64,000 bases of DNA, taken from positions 147,620,082-147,684,081 of the forward strand of contig OY757015.1 in assembly GCA_963580285.1 (NCBI GenBank), in the 5' to 3' direction. This DNA comes from Lucinisca nassula. Its lineage: Eukaryota; Mollusca; Bivalvia; Lucinida; Lucinidae. Below the pieces are notes generated by a model. That model saw nothing but the letters and a program-made list of their open reading frames with translations, was not told the origin of the DNA and ran no database searches. Positions 22,996 to 32,894 of this stretch are shown in pieces. The translations under genes and the position numbers were made by a program. Every line of letters begins with the position of its first letter. Within the stretch, counting starts at the first letter, position 1.

Positions 22996-23030
22996 ATATG
23001 TTGTGGGTATTTATTAGAACCACCTTGCTC
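22996..23030 (+). repeat. Half-copy of the MITE palindromic core
   Basis: CATATGTTGTGGGTATTTATTAGAACCACC matches one arm (in pieces of CATAGGTTGTGGGT and TTAGAACCGCC). The second arm is missing. Confidence 0.45.
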
Positions 23031-23565
23031 TTAATGACACACCATACATTTTTATCAAAAATAAGGGAGACTTTAGCTAATGTACCACTAAATACCCACC
23101 ATATCTACAGCTCTATGAACTAAAGATTTGACTGATTGACTGTTTTGGGTTTAATGACACAATCCTTGTGGGTCATTTTGTGTCCTCTCAGAGAAATGGA
23201 GAAAAGAAGTAGGAGAGATAGTAGAGGATATGAAAGTGAGGGACAGAGGAGAAGAGGCAAATGAATGGAAGGAAGTGTATATAGAAACAGAAGAAATAAC
23301 ATTCCCCCCTCTACCCATACTTGCAGCAAGGACAGTAGGCCTTGTCCAACTGTGAGCCAATATCAGTTGGACACAACAGTGATGCAAGATACACTTATAG
23401 AGATTTAATTACAGTTTTAATAAATGAATTCTGAGCCAAGGCACAGAAAAGAATCAAGCTGGCATAAACTATTGGCATGCCTAAATAGTGTTGACAGAGA
23501 TGTAAAGCTCAACACAAACAAACAAATTAACCCTTGCCCTGCTGAGCCTGGATATGCTTTATCTT

Positions 23566-23800
23566 TCAAACAGTGTAGATTCTGATCAGATGGCTTCTTG
23601 GCTTCTAAAGAAGCCATCTGATCAAGATTTACACTTACATTCAGTTTGTGAATTTATAGGAATAAATTACATCATTTTTACCCAGTTTGTGCCGAAAACT
23701 TAGAATGGGATACTGGCAACCCGGGATTGGCAAACAGTGAAGGCCCAGATCAGATGCTGCAGAACTTAACGTCTGATCTGGGCCTACATTGTTTGTAAAA
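23566..23800. repeat. Two adjacent palindromic repeats
   Basis: 23566-23636 carries the GATCAGATGGCTTC type. 23731-23797 carries CAAACAGTGAAGGCCC with GATCAGATGCTGCAG, the CAAACAGTG type. Similar decayed pieces follow to 23990. Confidence 0.5.
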
Positions 23801-24261
23801 GGTTCTGCCATTTTCCATATTAGGGGTTGAGGTTGACAAAACAGTGTAGACCTAGAACAGATGCCACAGAATATGGCCTCTGTCTGATCAAAGTCTACTT
23901 TGTTACTTACAGTGCAGGAAATTTTGAGTCAGATGCTGCAGAATGTGGCGTCCAATCGGAATTTACACATTTTGCTTACAGTACAGAAATGTACAAGTAA
24001 TAAACGAAATGTAAACAGTCTATACCGCAATTCAGGATCATTTTCCTAGTCTACATTCCAACACAATTGGCCAACCAGTGCTATCAGTGCTTTGAAATAT
24101 GCTATTGTTTCCCAAAATAAAACTGACTTCATAACAAACTTAAGATGCTCGAAATTTCTAAAAACAAAACTTAACTTCATTTATATTTAAGTCATTTATA
24201 TTTAAATACAAAAACTCCAGTGCAAACTAACACAATTTCATGTTATCAGAAAATTAGTTTA

Positions 24262-24345
24262 GAAGCTTCTATGGTGAAATGGTTAAACTACTTGCCTAAT
24301 AAACCAAGTTTCATTGGTTCAGTCCCAAGCTTCTCCACACTTGAG
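24262..24345 (+). mobile_element. tRNA-Thr-like SINE head, truncated
   Basis: GAAGCTTCTATGGTGAAATGG, AATAAACCAAG and GGTTCAGTCCCAAGCTTCTCC match the head of the SINE at 60722, diverged and without most of the body. Confidence 0.55.
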
Positions 24346-24552
24346 GCGTTTTTGATGCTGAGAATCCACATCCTTTGAACACAGTGACTGAATTTAAGAA
24401 AAATTTTACAAAATCTCCACCTAAGTTCTTAAATGGTTCTGCGACATTGAACAAATAGCGCATAGACAAAAATAAAAACATCATCAAAAGATAATACAAC
24501 TTGACTCAGGTGAGCGAATTAGGTCCATCATGGACCTCTTGTTTGTTTCCTA

Positions 24553-25275
24553 TATTTGAAATCTTTGCTATGGCCATTCTCTTTCTTCCACTGATTCAAG
24601 AAGGGCAGTTGTCTGGCGAAAGATTGTGCACTGTACTAATTAACCATTTATATTTAAAGGTGCATTATTGAGCTACCGGGTCTCAAATTTTTTTTCTTGT
24701 TTTTATCTTCAATGCATACTCCTTTGTCATGTGTACACTTTTGGAGCCAAATACAGCTTCAGAACTTTGTGAAAATGGTCGTTTTCATTCGTGTTTACCC
24801 TTCGCTCTGAACATGTGTTTTGGAATTTCTGTTCTAAAAATAAATCTGTCACTTTACACATATATGGCAACAGTATCGTCTCTGAGTGTCGTTACTTATG
24901 GCATGGTATTCAGCGTCATATTTTTTTCTGATTCAGACATGGCCTAAACAAACAAGGCCAAAAATGAACGTTGCATAACGTCATATATGGGGATTCTATT
25001 TTTGTCACGAACTAAAAATAGATCTAACTAGTGTTCGAAACCTAGTTAGGGAATCCCTCTCAAACTCGTTTACCTGTCATCATAATTGTTCGCATTTTTG
25101 CATAAAATGCATTCATTTGTATTGTTTTAAAGAAAAATACCGGCTATATGTATTTAATTTTTGGAAGCTTTTTTTCCAGATAGCTCAATAATGCACCTTT
25201 AAGCCTGCCCAGGAAAAGTGAGACTGGCTCAAAACGACCTCAATAGTGTAGTTTGGGCCATTCAGCACCAAACAA
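24553..25275 (+). mobile_element. tRNA-derived SINE split by a TTAA element
   Basis: The left part (GATTCAAGAAGGGCAG, GAAAGATTGTGCACTG) and right part (GCCTGCCCAGG ... GTAGTTTGGGCCATTCAGC, AAACAAACAAAC) match the body and tail of the SINE at 9299-9592. The 541-bp element 24658-25198 lies between them. Confidence 0.7.
24658..25198. mobile_element. TTAA-flanked MITE, piggyBac-like
   Basis: The terminal inverted repeats read AGGTGCATTATTGAGCTA on both ends. TTAA occurs at 24654-24657 and 25199-25202, and removing the element restores the SINE with a single TTAA. TTAA targets are typical of piggyBac. A 72-codon ORF (24729-24947) has no transposase features. Confidence 0.8.
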
Positions 25276-25319
25276 ACAAACTTTCTGTAACAATGTTAAT
25301 ATGTGTGCTCCAAGATTTT

Positions 25320-25680
25320 GTAACATTCCAAAAATTGCGCACTTCCTATAGTACGCTCCAAATTTTGTAACAGAGTATTCCAAATATTGCGTACATCCTG
25401 TTTGTACGCTCCACAATTTTTTAACATTCCAAATATTGCGCACATCCTGTTTGTACGCTCCAAATTTTGTAACAATCCAAATATTGCGCACATCCTATTT
25501 GTACGCTCCAAGTATTCCAAATATTGCATACATCTTGTTTGTATGCTTTACAATTTTTTAGCATTCTAAATATTGCGCACATCCTGACTGTACGCTCCAA
25601 ATTATGTAAAAATCCAGATATTGCGCACATCCTATTTGTACGCTCCACTCTATCCCAACTTTTGTGCACTCCAATTTATG
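25320..25680. repeat. Minisatellite, 48-bp unit (copy A)
   Basis: TTGCGCACATCCTGTTTGTACGC-type units recur at 25388, 25437, 25485, 25525, 25574 and 25622, mostly 48-49 bp apart. The same array with almost identical unit order is in copies B (27600-27970) and C (47010-47400). Long minus-strand open frames here are repeat translations. Confidence 0.88.
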
Positions 25681-26289
25681 CACTCCAACTAATCTTGACA
25701 GTGAGCACTCCGTAATGTGCACTCCAAAATGCATTCCATGACACGCATTCCATACATCTTCTGCATTATGCAATGCATACCATGTAATCCATCCCATATT
25801 ACATATATTCAAATAGCCCCGGCTGCACGTGCGAACCTTACTTATGACTTGCAATTTAGAAATTTTTAGTATGACCCTGGGGGGAACACATCCTCAGGCT
25901 ATGGCGAACCATTTCCATGAAGGAGACGCCACCCAGTTCAAGAAGTTCTGAAAGAAACAAGCCTCAGCTCTGCTCCCAGCAACCAGTACCCGGAATCTAG
26001 GCTCAAGAACAAATCTTCAGGTTATGGCGGACCACTTCCATGAAGGAGATGCCACCCATTCCAAGTAGAAGTCCTGAAAGAAACAAACTTCAGCCTTGCT
26101 CCCAGCAACCAGTATTTGGAATCTAGGCTCAAGGCGTAAAGTTTCATTACAACCAAACAGCTGTCTAAGCAAAGCGTCCCCCCTATCGAATGCTGAATTC
26201 CGCATTGCACCTCGAAGCTCAGCTGATCAAAAGTCAGCAGAATCTCTCGGTGAAGAAATTAAGTGGCCATAAACAACTGATCCGGAGTC

Positions 26290-26500
26290 TACATCATAGT
26301 GTAGATTATATTTTCTTGTCCTTTGGGATCATTGATTCCATTATGGAAATTTGAAAATATCTGAGGGTCACTGATGAGGTCTAATTGGCCGAAACTAGCT
26401 AGTCTGGCCCAGAAAACATGCACACTCCATATTTTTCACTTCTGTAGTGTATTCCTTGCTTCCAAAGGATAACCCTTTTATAGAACATATTTGCGTCTTC
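26290..26500 (+). mobile_element. Hammerhead-ribozyme repeat (retrozyme-like) monomer
   Basis: Homologous, in reverse orientation, to the tandem units at 52985-53420: shared GATTATATTTTCT, GTCCTTTGGGATCA, the ribozyme itself and TCCTTGCTTCCAAAGGAT. It lies in the part of copy A that is absent from copies B and C, so it arrived by a separate event. Confidence 0.7.
26365..26410 (+). ncRNA. Type I hammerhead ribozyme, intact core
   Basis: Every core element is present in order. Stem I strand GGGTCA (26365-26370). CTGATGA (26371-26377). Stem II GGTC/GGCC (26378-26381 with 26387-26390) closing a TAATT loop. GAA (26391-26393). Stem III ACT/AGT (26394-26396 with 26401-26403) closing an AGCT loop. 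Cleavage-site C at 26404. Stem I return strand TGGCCC (26405-26410). Stem I pairs 6 of 6 with one G-U. Both catalytic guanines, G8 and G12, are kept. Expected cleavage is between 26404 and 26405. Short stem III is typical of hammerheads in Penelope-like elements and animal retrozymes. Activity is inferred, not shown. Confidence 0.85.
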
Positions 26501-27351
26501 CATCGTTGTTGTTGTAGGGATCCAGCCTATTAAAGGCTCAACAGCTGTCGCTGAATTTTGGGCTTTTAGTTTATGAACTCAATATCACATGCGTATATGT
26601 AGTTAAAACCATGGGCATTAAAAGTCACTAAGTAGCCAGTATACATATATATAGTGTTAACACATCAATCCATTTTGTGGGCCAGTCGAAGATATACGTC
26701 GATAGGCAGCGTTGTCACATCCAACAGTCTCTCTACAGCAACGGGAGAATAATATCCAGCGTCGGGAGAATAATATATATATCCAATTTAACATGTATTT
26801 ACTTATTTGTTAATTATATATTGACTTATAGAACTAAGTATTGTTGCTATATTTATACAAGTAGACTGTCGTATGTACAGCATCTTTAATTAGGACATGC
26901 CAGCCTCAGCACCAGGAGGCACCAAGCAAGCCTGAAATGAAAAGAACTTAAGACAGTATCAGGTATTAAACTTCCTGGACTGCCAATAAGATCACAACGA
27001 CAGCGGCGGGTGGGTGGGTTTTAGATTCCTCTTAAAAAATACTACTTTCTTTTGCTGGATTTGAAAACGGAAAAGGAAGCTTTCCCTGAGCATGCGCAAG
27101 ACGCCAAACCATAGTTTGGCCCTTAAGACGCTTGACTGCTGAATAACAAACACGGTGCAAGCGTCCAGTAACCTGGACCAACTGTCATGGTGGATGACGA
27201 GATCGAAATTGGGATCAGACATTGTTTAAACCTAAATAATGAGAGGTCAAGCCACCCTGAAGCTGCAATCATGACACATTAATGACAGTCCATTCAATTT
27301 GTTCGCACCAAATAAATGGGATTATCATTTAGTTGATAATCCCTATTATTA

Positions 27352-30300
27352 AGGATGCTCACTCATACAACAAAATATATATAGATACAACTACTTTTAT
27401 TTATCTCCTTTTTCACATAGTTAATAAAACATTATTGGCAGTATATGGACACCGAGTAGATTCAGGTCGAAGGGGGGATGCAGTGACAGCATATAACCTT
27501 GCTCGCACGAAAACGGGCACCAAATTATTAATTTGTTTGCACTCAAAATGTTGTGCAGTCCAATTTTGAATTTTGAGTATTCCAAAATATGCGCACACTC
27601 CAAATGTGTGCTCCAAGATTTTGTAACATTCCAAAAATTGCGCACTTCCTATAGTACGCTCCAAATTTTGTAACAGAGTATTCCAAATATTGCGTACATC
27701 CTGTTTGTACGCTCCACAATTTTTTAACATTCCAAATATTGCGCACATCCTGTTTGTACGCTCCAAATTTTGTAACAATCCAAATATTGCGCACATCCTA
27801 TTTGTACGCTCCAAGTATTCCAAATATTGCATACATCTTGTTTGTATGCTTTACAATTTTTTAGCATTCTAAATATTGCGCACATCCTGACTGTACGCTC
27901 CAAATTATGTAAAAATCCAGATATTGCGCACATCCTATTTGTACGCTCCACTCTATCCCAACTCTTGTGCACTCCAATTTATGCACGCCAACTAATCTTG
28001 ACAGTGAGCACTCTGTAATGTGCACTCCAAAATGCATTCCATGACACGCATTCCATACATCTTCTGCATTATGCAATGCATACCATGTAATCCATCCCAT
28101 ATTACATATATTCAAATAGCCCCGGCTGCACGTGCGAACCTTACTTATGACTTGCAATTTAGAAATTTTTAGTATGACCCTGGGGGGAACACATCCTCAG
28201 GCTATGGCGAACCATTTCCATGAAGGAGACGCCACCCAGTTCAAGAAGTTCTGAAAGAAACAAACCTCAGCTCTGCTCCCAGCAACCAGTACCCGGAATC
28301 TAGGCTCAAGAACAAATCTTCAGGTTATGGCGGACCACTTCCATGAAGGAGATGCCACCCAGTCCAAGTAGAAGTCCTGAAAGAAACAAACTTCAACCTT
28401 ACTCCCAGCAACCAGTATTTGGAATCTAGGCTCAAGGCGTAAAGTTTCATTACAACCAAACAGCTGTCTAAGCAAAGCGTCCCCCCTATCGAATGCTGAA
28501 TTCCGCCACAGCAAATTTATGATGCCCCGCATAAATTTGTCCCCCAATTCAGCAAGTCAACATTTTTATGAATATAGCCTTTTATCCTTGTCCTGTTATT
28601 CTAACTACATATTAGGATTTTACATTTGGGAAGAAGGGTCTGTAACAAATTGATTGACTACTTCCTCAAATGTATTTAAAAATATGATATTGCCCACAGC
28701 AGTGAGATGAACCCTATCCGTCTTAAATAGCCCTGTTGTATTGAAATCGAGCACATGCCTGATTGTTCGGTCACTACAATTAAAGCAGGCTGTCTACCCG
28801 ATTGGTTTATACGCCTCCTTTGATCCAGCTTTTTAAGCCCTTCATGAGTGTTTTCCGCCCCCAGCCACGACTGACAATTAGGGAGGATGTCTGATCATAC
28901 CGTTTGGGCTTCGGGATAGATAGAAGCCATGTATGCAAATTAGCTTTTAAAAGTCTTTAAGAAGTTTGCTTTGGGACCACTCAACAAGGTTGTTGCCCCC
29001 GAGGTGAATAATTATCATCACAAGGGTTGAATGAAACTGCAGCAACCATTGGAGCTCGGTGTCGTAGTGATCCCAGTGCACCGCTGAACCCTAATAAAAA
29101 TTTTAGCTAACAATCACTGCATTAGCTGGAGGTCTAAGAGCTGATACACTGTCGGCAAGGTGTGAAACCAGGGAATCACCGATAATCAATATATCTGTAA
29201 CAGACAATTTAAAAAGTATGTACTATGTTACCGCCCCAGTTTTCCATCAACCAAAAATATCGGCCACCATCTTGTCTACAATCTATCTACAGATAAATTC
29301 CAAAGATTTGCACTCAAAATAAACAGATACCGGGCGTCCCTGTGGTACAAAATATATAAGGACGATCGGCGTGAAGTCACTTCCACTGAGGTCCGCCGTT
29401 TTCGGAGGTGCAAACAAAGGTATTCTGCTATATGACCTTACCAAATGTACACAAGAAATATTTTCAATCAGTCCCACACCTCTGGCAAAGATTTTGCTTT
29501 TAACTGTTCAAAAATGATCAAATTTTAGCAATAAAAACCGAAGCTTTCACCTCCACCAAATGAGAAACTGGCGGGAAAGATATCCGTTCTTTGTTTCTTT
29601 TTACTGAAGAGTTCCCTGCCGACCGTCCTTATATCAGAAATCATATTTAGCCCTTTAATTTCTTCGCTGCATACTATTTATCTTCCATAATAACATTTTT
29701 CCCCAAGCTTTATAAGGTACCAAAAACTCGCAGGGCCACCATTGTCACCCATGTATATTTTGCAATTAAAATGGCGATTTTTATGCCGCCGTAGTGTCAC
29801 TTTTCCTAATATTTTCGTAACGGTGAACTGTCTTAGTTGTCACTTTTTCCCTATTTAGTTGTACCTCGTCACTAACGCATTTTATCATTTCCGGTTGCAA
29901 AACGAAAGTACCGATAATATTATTGTTGTTCGAGGTCAACCAATGGAAATTCTTATATTATAGCTAAAGGACACCCTCTTCTTCTTTTATTATGAAACAT
30001 ATCTCAACCGAGTCCCGACAACTTTCTCTTGCTGGATTTTTAGTTTTAGATTCCTCTTAAAAAATACAACTTTCTTTTGCTGGATTTGAAAACGGAAAAG
30101 GAAGGTTTCCCTGAGCATGCCCAAGACGCCAAACCATAGTTTGGCCCTTAAGACGCTTGACTGCTGAATAACAAACACGGTGCAAGCGTCCAGTAACCTG
30201 GACCAACTGTCATGGTGGATGACGAGATCGAAATTGGGATCAGACATTGTTTAAACCTAAATAATGAGAGGTCAAGCCACCCTGAAGCTGCAATCATGAC

Positions 30301-30368
30301 ACATTAATGACAGTCCATTCAATTTGTTCGCACCAAATAAATGGGATTATCATTTAGTTGATAATCCC
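27352..30368 (-). mobile_element. Tyrosine-recombinase retroelement family, copy B
   Basis: 3017 bp, flanked on both sides by TATTA (27347-27351, 30369-30373). It begins AGGATGCTCACTC and ends with the GGGATTATC ... GATAATCCC hairpin. Relative to copy C it lacks about 1.87 kb: after CATCAACCAA (29250) it jumps to ATATCGGCCACCATC, removing RT, RNase H and most of the recombinase. The minus strand keeps the hydrolase remnant. It is head-to-tail with copy A. Confidence 0.75.
28644..29210 (-). pseudogene. SGNH hydrolase remnant of a retroelement
   Basis: Reading leftward, three conserved SGNH/GDSL blocks are visible. Block I is DILIIGDSLVSHLAD, with the GDS serine codons at 29172-29180. Block III is TLVMIIIHLGGNNL (about 28990-29030). 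Block V is FKTDRVHLTAVGN (about 28699-28725), with the Asp-x-x-His pair. SGNH enzymes are lipases or esterases; hydrolase domains of this fold have been reported in Ngaro-type and some CR1-type retroelements. Several stops and frameshifts separate the blocks, so no intact enzyme is made. Confidence 0.7.
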
Positions 30369-30519
30369 TATTAATAGCTGCAAATAACCAAATATTTATA
30401 TTTTATGGTATGTAATCTGACTGACAGTGTAAATCCAGATGAGAAGCCACAAAGCTACCACATCTCATCATGGTCTTCACTGTTTGCCACTCATCCAGCT
30501 AAATTTACTTCAGACACAA

Positions 30520-30800
30520 CATTGCAACATGAAAACATCTATGTAGTTTTGACCCCCTTGAACCCCACTGTTATACAGTATAACTTGGATTTACAGGGGT
30601 AAACTTTTTTTTTCTTATTTCTGCTCTAAAATATAGATTATGAGTACTTGTTAGAACCGCCTCATCGAGTACCCACAATCTATATTTTTGAGCAGTAATA
30701 GGAAAAATATCACAATTTTTCACCATAAAATTTTCGTTTTTTTTGGTGGCAATGTTTACAATGGCAATTGTATAGGTGAGTTTTCGTAATGGGGTAGTAA
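30520..30800 (-). mobile_element. MITE with collapsed palindromic core
   Basis: Flanks match 53772-54072 (TTATTTCTGCTCTAAAATAT, AAAAATATCACAA, and the terminal ACGAAAAC motif reversed at 30785). The core at 30628-30688 has lost the inner part of one arm: GAACCGCCTCATCGAG runs straight into TACCCAC, as expected from deletion within a hairpin. Confidence 0.6.
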
Positions 30801-30958
30801 ATTGTACTTGTTCAAATTTTAGAACGGGTATGAAAAGGAGGTTAGTGTTTGAATATTTATGTTATATACGGTGCCTTGTATTGTTTAGTCCTATGAAGAA
30901 CTTCATGTTATAGCACAATTTATACAGATCTGCAATACCATTAGTTTCATTTAAGCTA

Positions 30959-31158
30959 CACCACAACCTCTTTATAAAACTATTAATGAGGTCCAAAGTA
31001 GAAACCATGTTAGTTTAACAACTGTGTTATATCCAAACAAAAATGTTTAGATTATATGGTCATTTTTCATTATAATCTATACCGTTGTGGGATCCATTTT
31101 GAATCAGTGTTATATCAATAACTGTTATAATGAACCATGTTATATTGAGGTTGTGGTG
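30959..31158. mobile_element. Pogo-like MITE, CACCACAACCTC termini
   Basis: 200 bp between TA (30957-30958) and TA (31159-31160). Inverted termini CACCACAACCTCTTTATAA. Same family as 58825-59045, and truncated copies lie at 33793 and 43475. Confidence 0.75.
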
Positions 31159-31351
31159 TATTTGCGTTTCAGTCCCTAGAGAACTAGCAAAATATGTTGT
31201 TTTGGCAGAAATAAAAGTACTATGTAATTAAGGCAAACCTAATAGAACTTAATAACCAGACCTTCGATATTAATTGTTGGAAAGAAAAAAAGAAGAAATT
31301 AAAGGGACCTCAAAAATTAAAGGAAGTTAAAGAAAATTAAAAGAAAAATAT

Positions 31352-31506
31352 AGAAGCCCTCTGTGATGAAGTGATTAATCTATCTGCCCAATAAACCAGG
31401 GGCCATGGGTTTTATTCCAGGCTTCTCCAGACTTATGGATGAGTCTTTAAACAGAGATCTCTTCTCCATATGACATTAGTTGTTGGTAGGTTGTAAAATT
31501 CAAAAA
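31352..31506 (+). mobile_element. tRNA-Thr-like SINE, diverged
   Basis: GAAGCCCTCTGTGATG, AATAAACCAGGGG, GGCTTCTCCAGAC and GTTGTTGGTAGG match the SINE at 60722-60880, with many substitutions. Confidence 0.65.
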
Positions 31507-31563
31507 CACAGAGGAAATAATTTGTTTCCGTGAGAATATAACATAACCTAGCCTTTGATAGCC

Positions 31564-31640
31564 TTCCATATTGAGGTCACTTTTAAAGAAAAGAATCTGG
31601 TCCCCAATGGGAGCAGATTCTTTCCTTTAAAAGTGGCCCA
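31564..31640. repeat. Inverted repeat with AGAATCTG arms
   Basis: Arms ACTTTTAAAGAAAAGAATCT and its complement around CCCCAATGGGAG. A similar hairpin (CTTAAAGGAAAGAATT) lies inside the TTAA element at 37106. Confidence 0.5.
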
Positions 31641-31737
31641 GTTTTGGAGAGTAATACCAGGAAGGGTCCTTGTATTCTAGTTGTGCAAATACCTTATTTA
31701 GGGCTTCTGCCAATCGGGGCTTGGAGAAATAAATTCG

Positions 31738-32004
31738 GCTACATAATGCTTCCACGCAGAGCTGAAACCGATCGCACATGAGTACTGGTAAACTGCTTAG
31801 AGGGTCTAAGCCTGCCCAGAGTGGTGCGAGTTGGATCATCCCTACATATAAACCCTTTTGGTTTGTTTGGGCATCAGGGCTTGAGTTGTCATTCCATCTC
31901 AATGTCACGTAAAGGTCCCACAAAAATTTGAAGCAACATCTCCAAAATGACGTAAATAGTATCGGACGTAAAACCTCAATCAAATAAACAAACAATACCC
32001 TATT
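31738..32004 (+). mobile_element. SINE, long form, GACGTTAAACC-tail family
   Basis: Includes the 5' segment TAATGCTTCCACGCAGAGC and GAGTACTGGTAAACTGC before the common body and tail. Close to full length but diverged. Confidence 0.65.
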
Positions 32005-32034
32005 TATCATATGTATTCAGACAGACAGGCCTCA

Positions 32035-32112
32035 GCAAACAGTGTAGACCCTGATGAGACTGCATTCTAGATGCTGCAGAATGCACATCTCATCAGGGTC
32101 TACACTGTTTGC
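32035..32112. repeat. Palindromic repeat, GCAAACAGTG type
   Basis: Arms GCAAACAGTGTAGACCCTGA and the exact complement, then ATGAGACTGCATTCT; total about 78 bp. Confidence 0.75.
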
Positions 32113-32165
32113 CATTCATCCAGTTATTTTAAGATACAATGCAGTGAATTGTACTTAATCAAATA

Positions 32166-32512
32166 CAGTAGAACTTCAATGGCACGAACCTCGATGGCTT
32201 GTTTACTATAGCTGAGTCGAACCCTTTCTTGAGCCCCTTGCGAAATCCTCTATATAAGAAATAGCGGGGAATAATTTAGGAGATTTTAGTCTTTTATTTT
32301 GTTAATGTATGCTGTGTGTATTCATTAGAATCGCCTCGATGAGGCGATTCTAATGAGTACACACAGCATACATTTGCATTATATAACACCGGAAAAATGT
32401 CCAAAAGAATCTTATCATTCCTCCTAACAGTAGCCCTCAGTGGCTCGAACTACCCCTGTCTCGAACATATTTTTGAGGTCCCAAAGGTGTTAGAGCCATT
32501 GAAGTTCGACTG
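32166..32512. mobile_element. Pogo-like MITE, CAGTAGAACTTCAATGGC termini
   Basis: 347 bp between TA (32164-32165) and TA (32513-32514). The right terminus reads GCCATTGAAGTTCGACTG. The centre (32304-32373) is a near-perfect palindrome AATGTATGCTGTGTGTATTC ... with TTAGAATCGCCTC, the shared core. It lies 380 bp upstream of a PFAS exon. Sister copy at 45199-45470. Confidence 0.8.
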
Positions 32513-32670
32513 TATTGGAACAAGTATGGTAGGGAGTTGAGGTGTATATTTAGGATAAAACATTCTAATTGACTTTTGTTATGGCTATAGCTCTGCCATC
32601 TTACTTGAATCCTGGCTGTTTCCCTATATGGTAAACCATGTTGTGAATGGCTCAGTTAATGATCATAAAA

Positions 32671-32876
32671 CAGTGAAATTCCGCTATTAAGACCACCTAA
32701 AATTAGGACTAATTCTGCTTTAAAAAGGTTATTTTGGAGGTTGCACTTAATCTTTCTTTGTGTTCTCTGCCCATAATGTGCTCTTGTCAGGGAACACCAT
32801 TGGGACTGTTCAAAAGTGGTCTTAAAGACCACTTTTGAACAGTCCCAAAGGTGGTCTTAATATAGGAATTTCAGTG
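32671..32876. mobile_element. MITE, CAGTGAAATTCC termini
   Basis: Ends CAGTGAAATTCCGCTATTAA and (reversed) CACTGAAATTCCTATATTAA, both running into GACCACC. An internal hairpin AAGTGGTCTTAAAGACCACTT-like palindrome lies near 32815. It ends 18 bp before the PFAS exon and so supplies part of its acceptor region. Confidence 0.65.
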
Positions 32877-32894
32877 TATTTTTTTTCTTTCCAG

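Larger units (their letters stand above)
19984..24543 (+). mobile_element. Hairpin-capped element with nested SINEs and MITEs
   Basis: Start AGCTCACCTGAGCACGAAG with a GTGCTC hairpin, then GTCCGTCCGTCC. The end at 24504-24543 reads CTCAGGTGAGCGAATT, hairpin AGGTCCATCATGGACCT and CTTGTT. The link between the two ends, 4.5 kb apart, is inferred from matching termini and from diverged tandem-unit sequence just before the end (CTAAGTTCTTAAATGGTTCT). Confidence 0.5.
25301..27343. mobile_element. Tyrosine-recombinase retroelement family, copy A
   Basis: Matches copies B and C at both ends but is truncated on the left (starts near GTGTGCTCCAAGATTTTG). It carries the 48-bp array (25320-25680), shared sequence to 26199, then about 0.8 kb absent from B and C that includes a hammerhead repeat, and rejoins at AGATTCCTCTTAAAAAATAC (27020). 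It ends in the hairpin GGGATTATC ... GATAATCCC followed by TATTA, directly abutting copy B. Confidence 0.7.
19524..32894 (+). other. PFAS intron of 13.4 kb filled with mobile elements
   Basis: GT-AG phase 1 intron. It contains a large hairpin-capped element with a 145-bp array, SINEs of several families, a TTAA-flanked MITE, two head-to-tail retroelement copies, a hammerhead ribozyme and pogo-like MITEs. Confidence 0.85.

Noticed and set aside
27413..27832. Minus-strand open frames of 139-143 codons at 27413 and 46816
   Set aside because: They are translations of the 48-bp minisatellite; the same amino-acid phrases recur in shifted frames, and no start context or domain supports a gene.
31627..32010. 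127-codon minus-strand open frame
   Set aside because: It is the antisense of a SINE (31738-32004) and shows no protein family features.
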